From contig NZ_MBTG01000013.1 of NCBI RefSeq assembly GCF_002027705.1, forward strand, positions 124,001 through 188,000: 64,000 nt of DNA. Direction: 5' to 3'. The position numbers were made by a program, and so were the translations under genes. A model generated the notes under the pieces. That model was given only the letters and a program-made list of their open reading frames with translations, was not told where the DNA came from and ran no database searches. Shown piece after piece: positions 62,670 to 64,000 of the stretch (positions are counted from its first letter, which is position 1; the number at the start of each line of letters is the position of its first letter). Source of the stretch: Paenibacillus ferrarius. Its GTDB lineage: Bacteria > Bacillota > Bacilli > Paenibacillales > NBRC-103111.

Positions 62670-63386
62670 CTATGCAGGCAGCGGTTTGATTATGCATAAA
62701 TATTGATGAGAATTGGGTAAAAAGGGTAAATTTGCTTCCTTTCTTTCAGCGGAAAAGCCATCCTGATTAAGCCCGCTTATTAACTCAGTCAACCTAAGAT
62801 ATTCGGAAGTTTGAAAACTAAGCAATGGATAAATTCGCACCTCACCACCAGCCTTGCAGACACGGAGCAGTTCTCGAACCGCAGCTTGATGAAATGCAAA
62901 ATCAAATTGTTCTTCATATAAAAACATAAAATGACTGCATAAGACTAGCTCGAAGGTCTCGTCCTCAAATGGCAAGTTTGGAAGATAGGATACATGGTAT
63001 CTATTTCCTGCGTCATTCTGGGAGTAATCCTCAGCAAATCGTCGCAGACTCTCGATACGGCCTGCTTTGTGCTGTTCGACGGAGCCGTAATAGCTCCAAT
63101 CGTAGACATCCCGCAGCTTCTCCATCTTCGTGGCTACGACTTCAATCTCTTGAAATCCATGCTCTGTAATAGCTTCCACAGACTTCTCGTACAGCGGGTC
63201 TGCCGCTTCGGCCATAATGCCAAGCTGCCTAGCTTCTGTAGTGAACGAAGACGCACCGCCTGCTACATCTAGAACACGCTTGCCGCTCAAATCTGCTGTC
63301 TGCAGCATAAACATTTTCTCATACTCTGCGAATGATCTTGAGGTCATGGCGACCCCTACTTGTTCATAAACACGCTTCTGTTCCAT
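62670..63386 (-). CDS. SAM-dependent class I methyltransferase
   Basis: A 238-aa soluble protein. SAM-binding motif I is RVLDVAGGASSFTTEARQLG at about residue 38, an acidic D follows at the end of strand 2 (AEAADPLYEKS), and LPFEDETFELVLCSHFMFLY is motif IV/V. Substrate cannot be inferred. ATG 63386 is eight bases after GAGGAG; the ATG six bases earlier would be too close. Stands alone. Confidence 0.82.
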   Translation of the reverse strand: MEQKRVYEQVGVAMTSRSFAEYEKMFMLQTADLSGKRVLDVAGGASSFTTEARQLGIMAEAADPLYEKSVEAITEHGFQEIEVVATKMEKLRDVYDWSYYGSVEQHKAGRIESLRRFAEDYSQNDAGNRYHVSYLPNLPFEDETFELVLCSHFMFLYEEQFDFAFHQAAVRELLRVCKAGGEVRIYPLLSFQTSEYLRLTELISGLNQDGFSAERKEANLPFLPNSHQYLCIIKPLPA

Positions 63387-63586
63387 GCTCATCTCTCCTC
63401 AGCTCATCTCTGCAATCGCGTGGATTGCCTCATAGCCCTTTCCCTATGGAAAGGATTAGGAGAATTTTAGCATAGGACGAACTTCCTTCGCAATAGCAAA
63501 TTTAAAGGTCTTCCTGTTTGGAAATCAACTGTATTTATGGTACGATTGCCTATATCTTTGCGTTCAAGCAGAAACGAGGAATCACA

Positions 63587-63832
63587 TTGTCAAATCAACC
63601 TTTTAAGAAGCATACGATTTACAAAAAAGACAAATGGAACATGCTCAATGTCGAAGTACAAGGCACCAAAATTGTGCTGACTGAAATAAGCGATCAATGG
63701 GGCGAAGAATGCCATACCTTTATCGGCCGTCCCGCGATGCTGCACTGGGCGAATGAGCGCTTTGCGAAGGATAAATTCCAAGGTACCGATGAAGAATGGC
63801 AAGCCATTATGGACGCTTTCAAAGCAGTCTAA
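63587..63832 (+). CDS. Small hypothetical protein (81 aa)
   Basis: Begins SNQPFKKHTIYKKDKWNMLN, then VEVQGTKIVLTEISDQWGEE, and ends EEWQAIMDAFKAV. Soluble, no motif recognised; the layout suggests a small beta domain followed by helices. A TTG at 63587 follows GAGGA; the upstream extension from 63518 lacks a ribosome site. Function unknown. Confidence 0.6.
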   Translation: MSNQPFKKHTIYKKDKWNMLNVEVQGTKIVLTEISDQWGEECHTFIGRPAMLHWANERFAKDKFQGTDEEWQAIMDAFKAV

Positions 63833-63863
63833 TTCGGTGTTCATTTGCATTTACACACAAGCC

Positions 63864-63893
63864 TTGACTTTAGGCTCGTCTTATCCTTATAAT
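63864..63893 (+). promoter_or_regulatory. Sigma-A promoter ahead of the riboswitch
   Basis: TTGACT (63864-63869) and TATAAT (63888-63893), spacer 18 bases; transcription would begin near 63900 and run out of the window. Confidence 0.6.
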
Positions 63894-63914
63894 AAAGTTA
63901 ACTTCATAGCGTTT

Positions 63915-64000
63915 ACTCCAAAGGGGAGTAGCTGATACAGTAAAGTCGTCAATTCGGATCCTCATCAGATCCCGGCTTTATTGGCAACGACAACGTTGTT
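63915..64000 (+). promoter_or_regulatory. yybP-ykoY manganese riboswitch, 5' part
   Basis: The leader after the promoter reads AAAGGGGAGTAGC (63920-63932), the invariant 5' motif of the yybP-ykoY class, followed by a stem around CGGATCCTCATCAGATCC and a GGCAACGACAACGTTG region. The 3' part of the aptamer and the controlled gene lie beyond 64000. Such switches sense Mn2+ and usually turn on efflux pumps (MntP, YybP, P-type ATPase or TerC genes). Identification by motif, not by search. Confidence 0.65.

Overview
The window looks like a chromosomal segment of a low-to-mid GC Firmicute close to Paenibacillus (Bacillales, Paenibacillaceae). Gene content supports this: single-cluster Fer-type ferredoxin, YugP, YitT, YtpB (DUF2600), DUF624/YesL, a DUF4178/DUF4247 pair, copper-amine-oxidase-like stalk domains, T-box control of serS, strong AGGAGG ribosome sites with many TTG/GTG starts, and sigma-A promoters. 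I saw no rRNA, tRNA, phage, transposase or CRISPR. Species assignment is inference.

Layout. 1-0.95 kb: the 5' part of a sugar-type ABC lipoprotein behind a promoter and an intrinsic terminator placed inside its own leader, then a 44-residue membrane protein. 1.1-8.1 kb: on the minus strand a CHASE2 adenylate cyclase, a FecR-domain protein with a cohesin-like end and an NHL-repeat/stalk protein share one promoter, followed by an L,D-transpeptidase. 8.2-12.8 kb: ferredoxin, mobB, DNA polymerase IV, citramalate synthase and a TlpA-type thioredoxin. 12.9-19.4 kb: an MFS carrier, a JAMM peptidase, an exonuclease, a DUF294 nucleotidyltransferase and an ammonium channel (one nitrogen-linked minus operon with a GlnR/TnrA-like box), then MerR and YugP. 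19.4-25.3 kb: GltC-like LysR, Tpx, DUF1499 protein, MntH, GNAT and xylulokinase, whose middle is strikingly GC-rich.

25.3-26.65 kb is non-coding: a palindromic element, about 34 copies of a degenerate 19-bp repeat, and a gene for a probable 6S RNA. 26.7-40.8 kb: YesL-like protein, CshA-type helicase, DUF4178/DUF4247, YitT, TatA, an MFS protein, a DUF4015 glycosidase-like protein, a 2-hydroxyacid dehydrogenase, serS with its T-box, pfkA, and a YtpB terpene synthase with two unknown partners. 41.0-47.5 kb: a probable five-gene export operon (MATE, MFS, MacAB-like ABC plus adaptor) and a nitroreductase. 47.5-58.6 kb: two divergent operons for peptide-type ABC uptake with an M20 amidohydrolase and a luciferase-like monooxygenase, suggesting import and breakdown of an amide-containing compound. 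58.7-64 kb: an MMPL exporter with divergent TetR, four copies of a 112-bp tandem repeat, a cold-shock protein, a methyltransferase, a small unknown protein, and at the right edge the start of a yybP-ykoY (manganese) riboswitch.

No complete, obviously new defence or biosynthetic system is visible. The most novel-looking items are the cyclase/FecR/NHL envelope-sensing operon, the two non-coding tandem arrays, the YtpB neighbourhood, and the nucleotidyltransferase-exonuclease pair that follows amtB where glnK would be expected.
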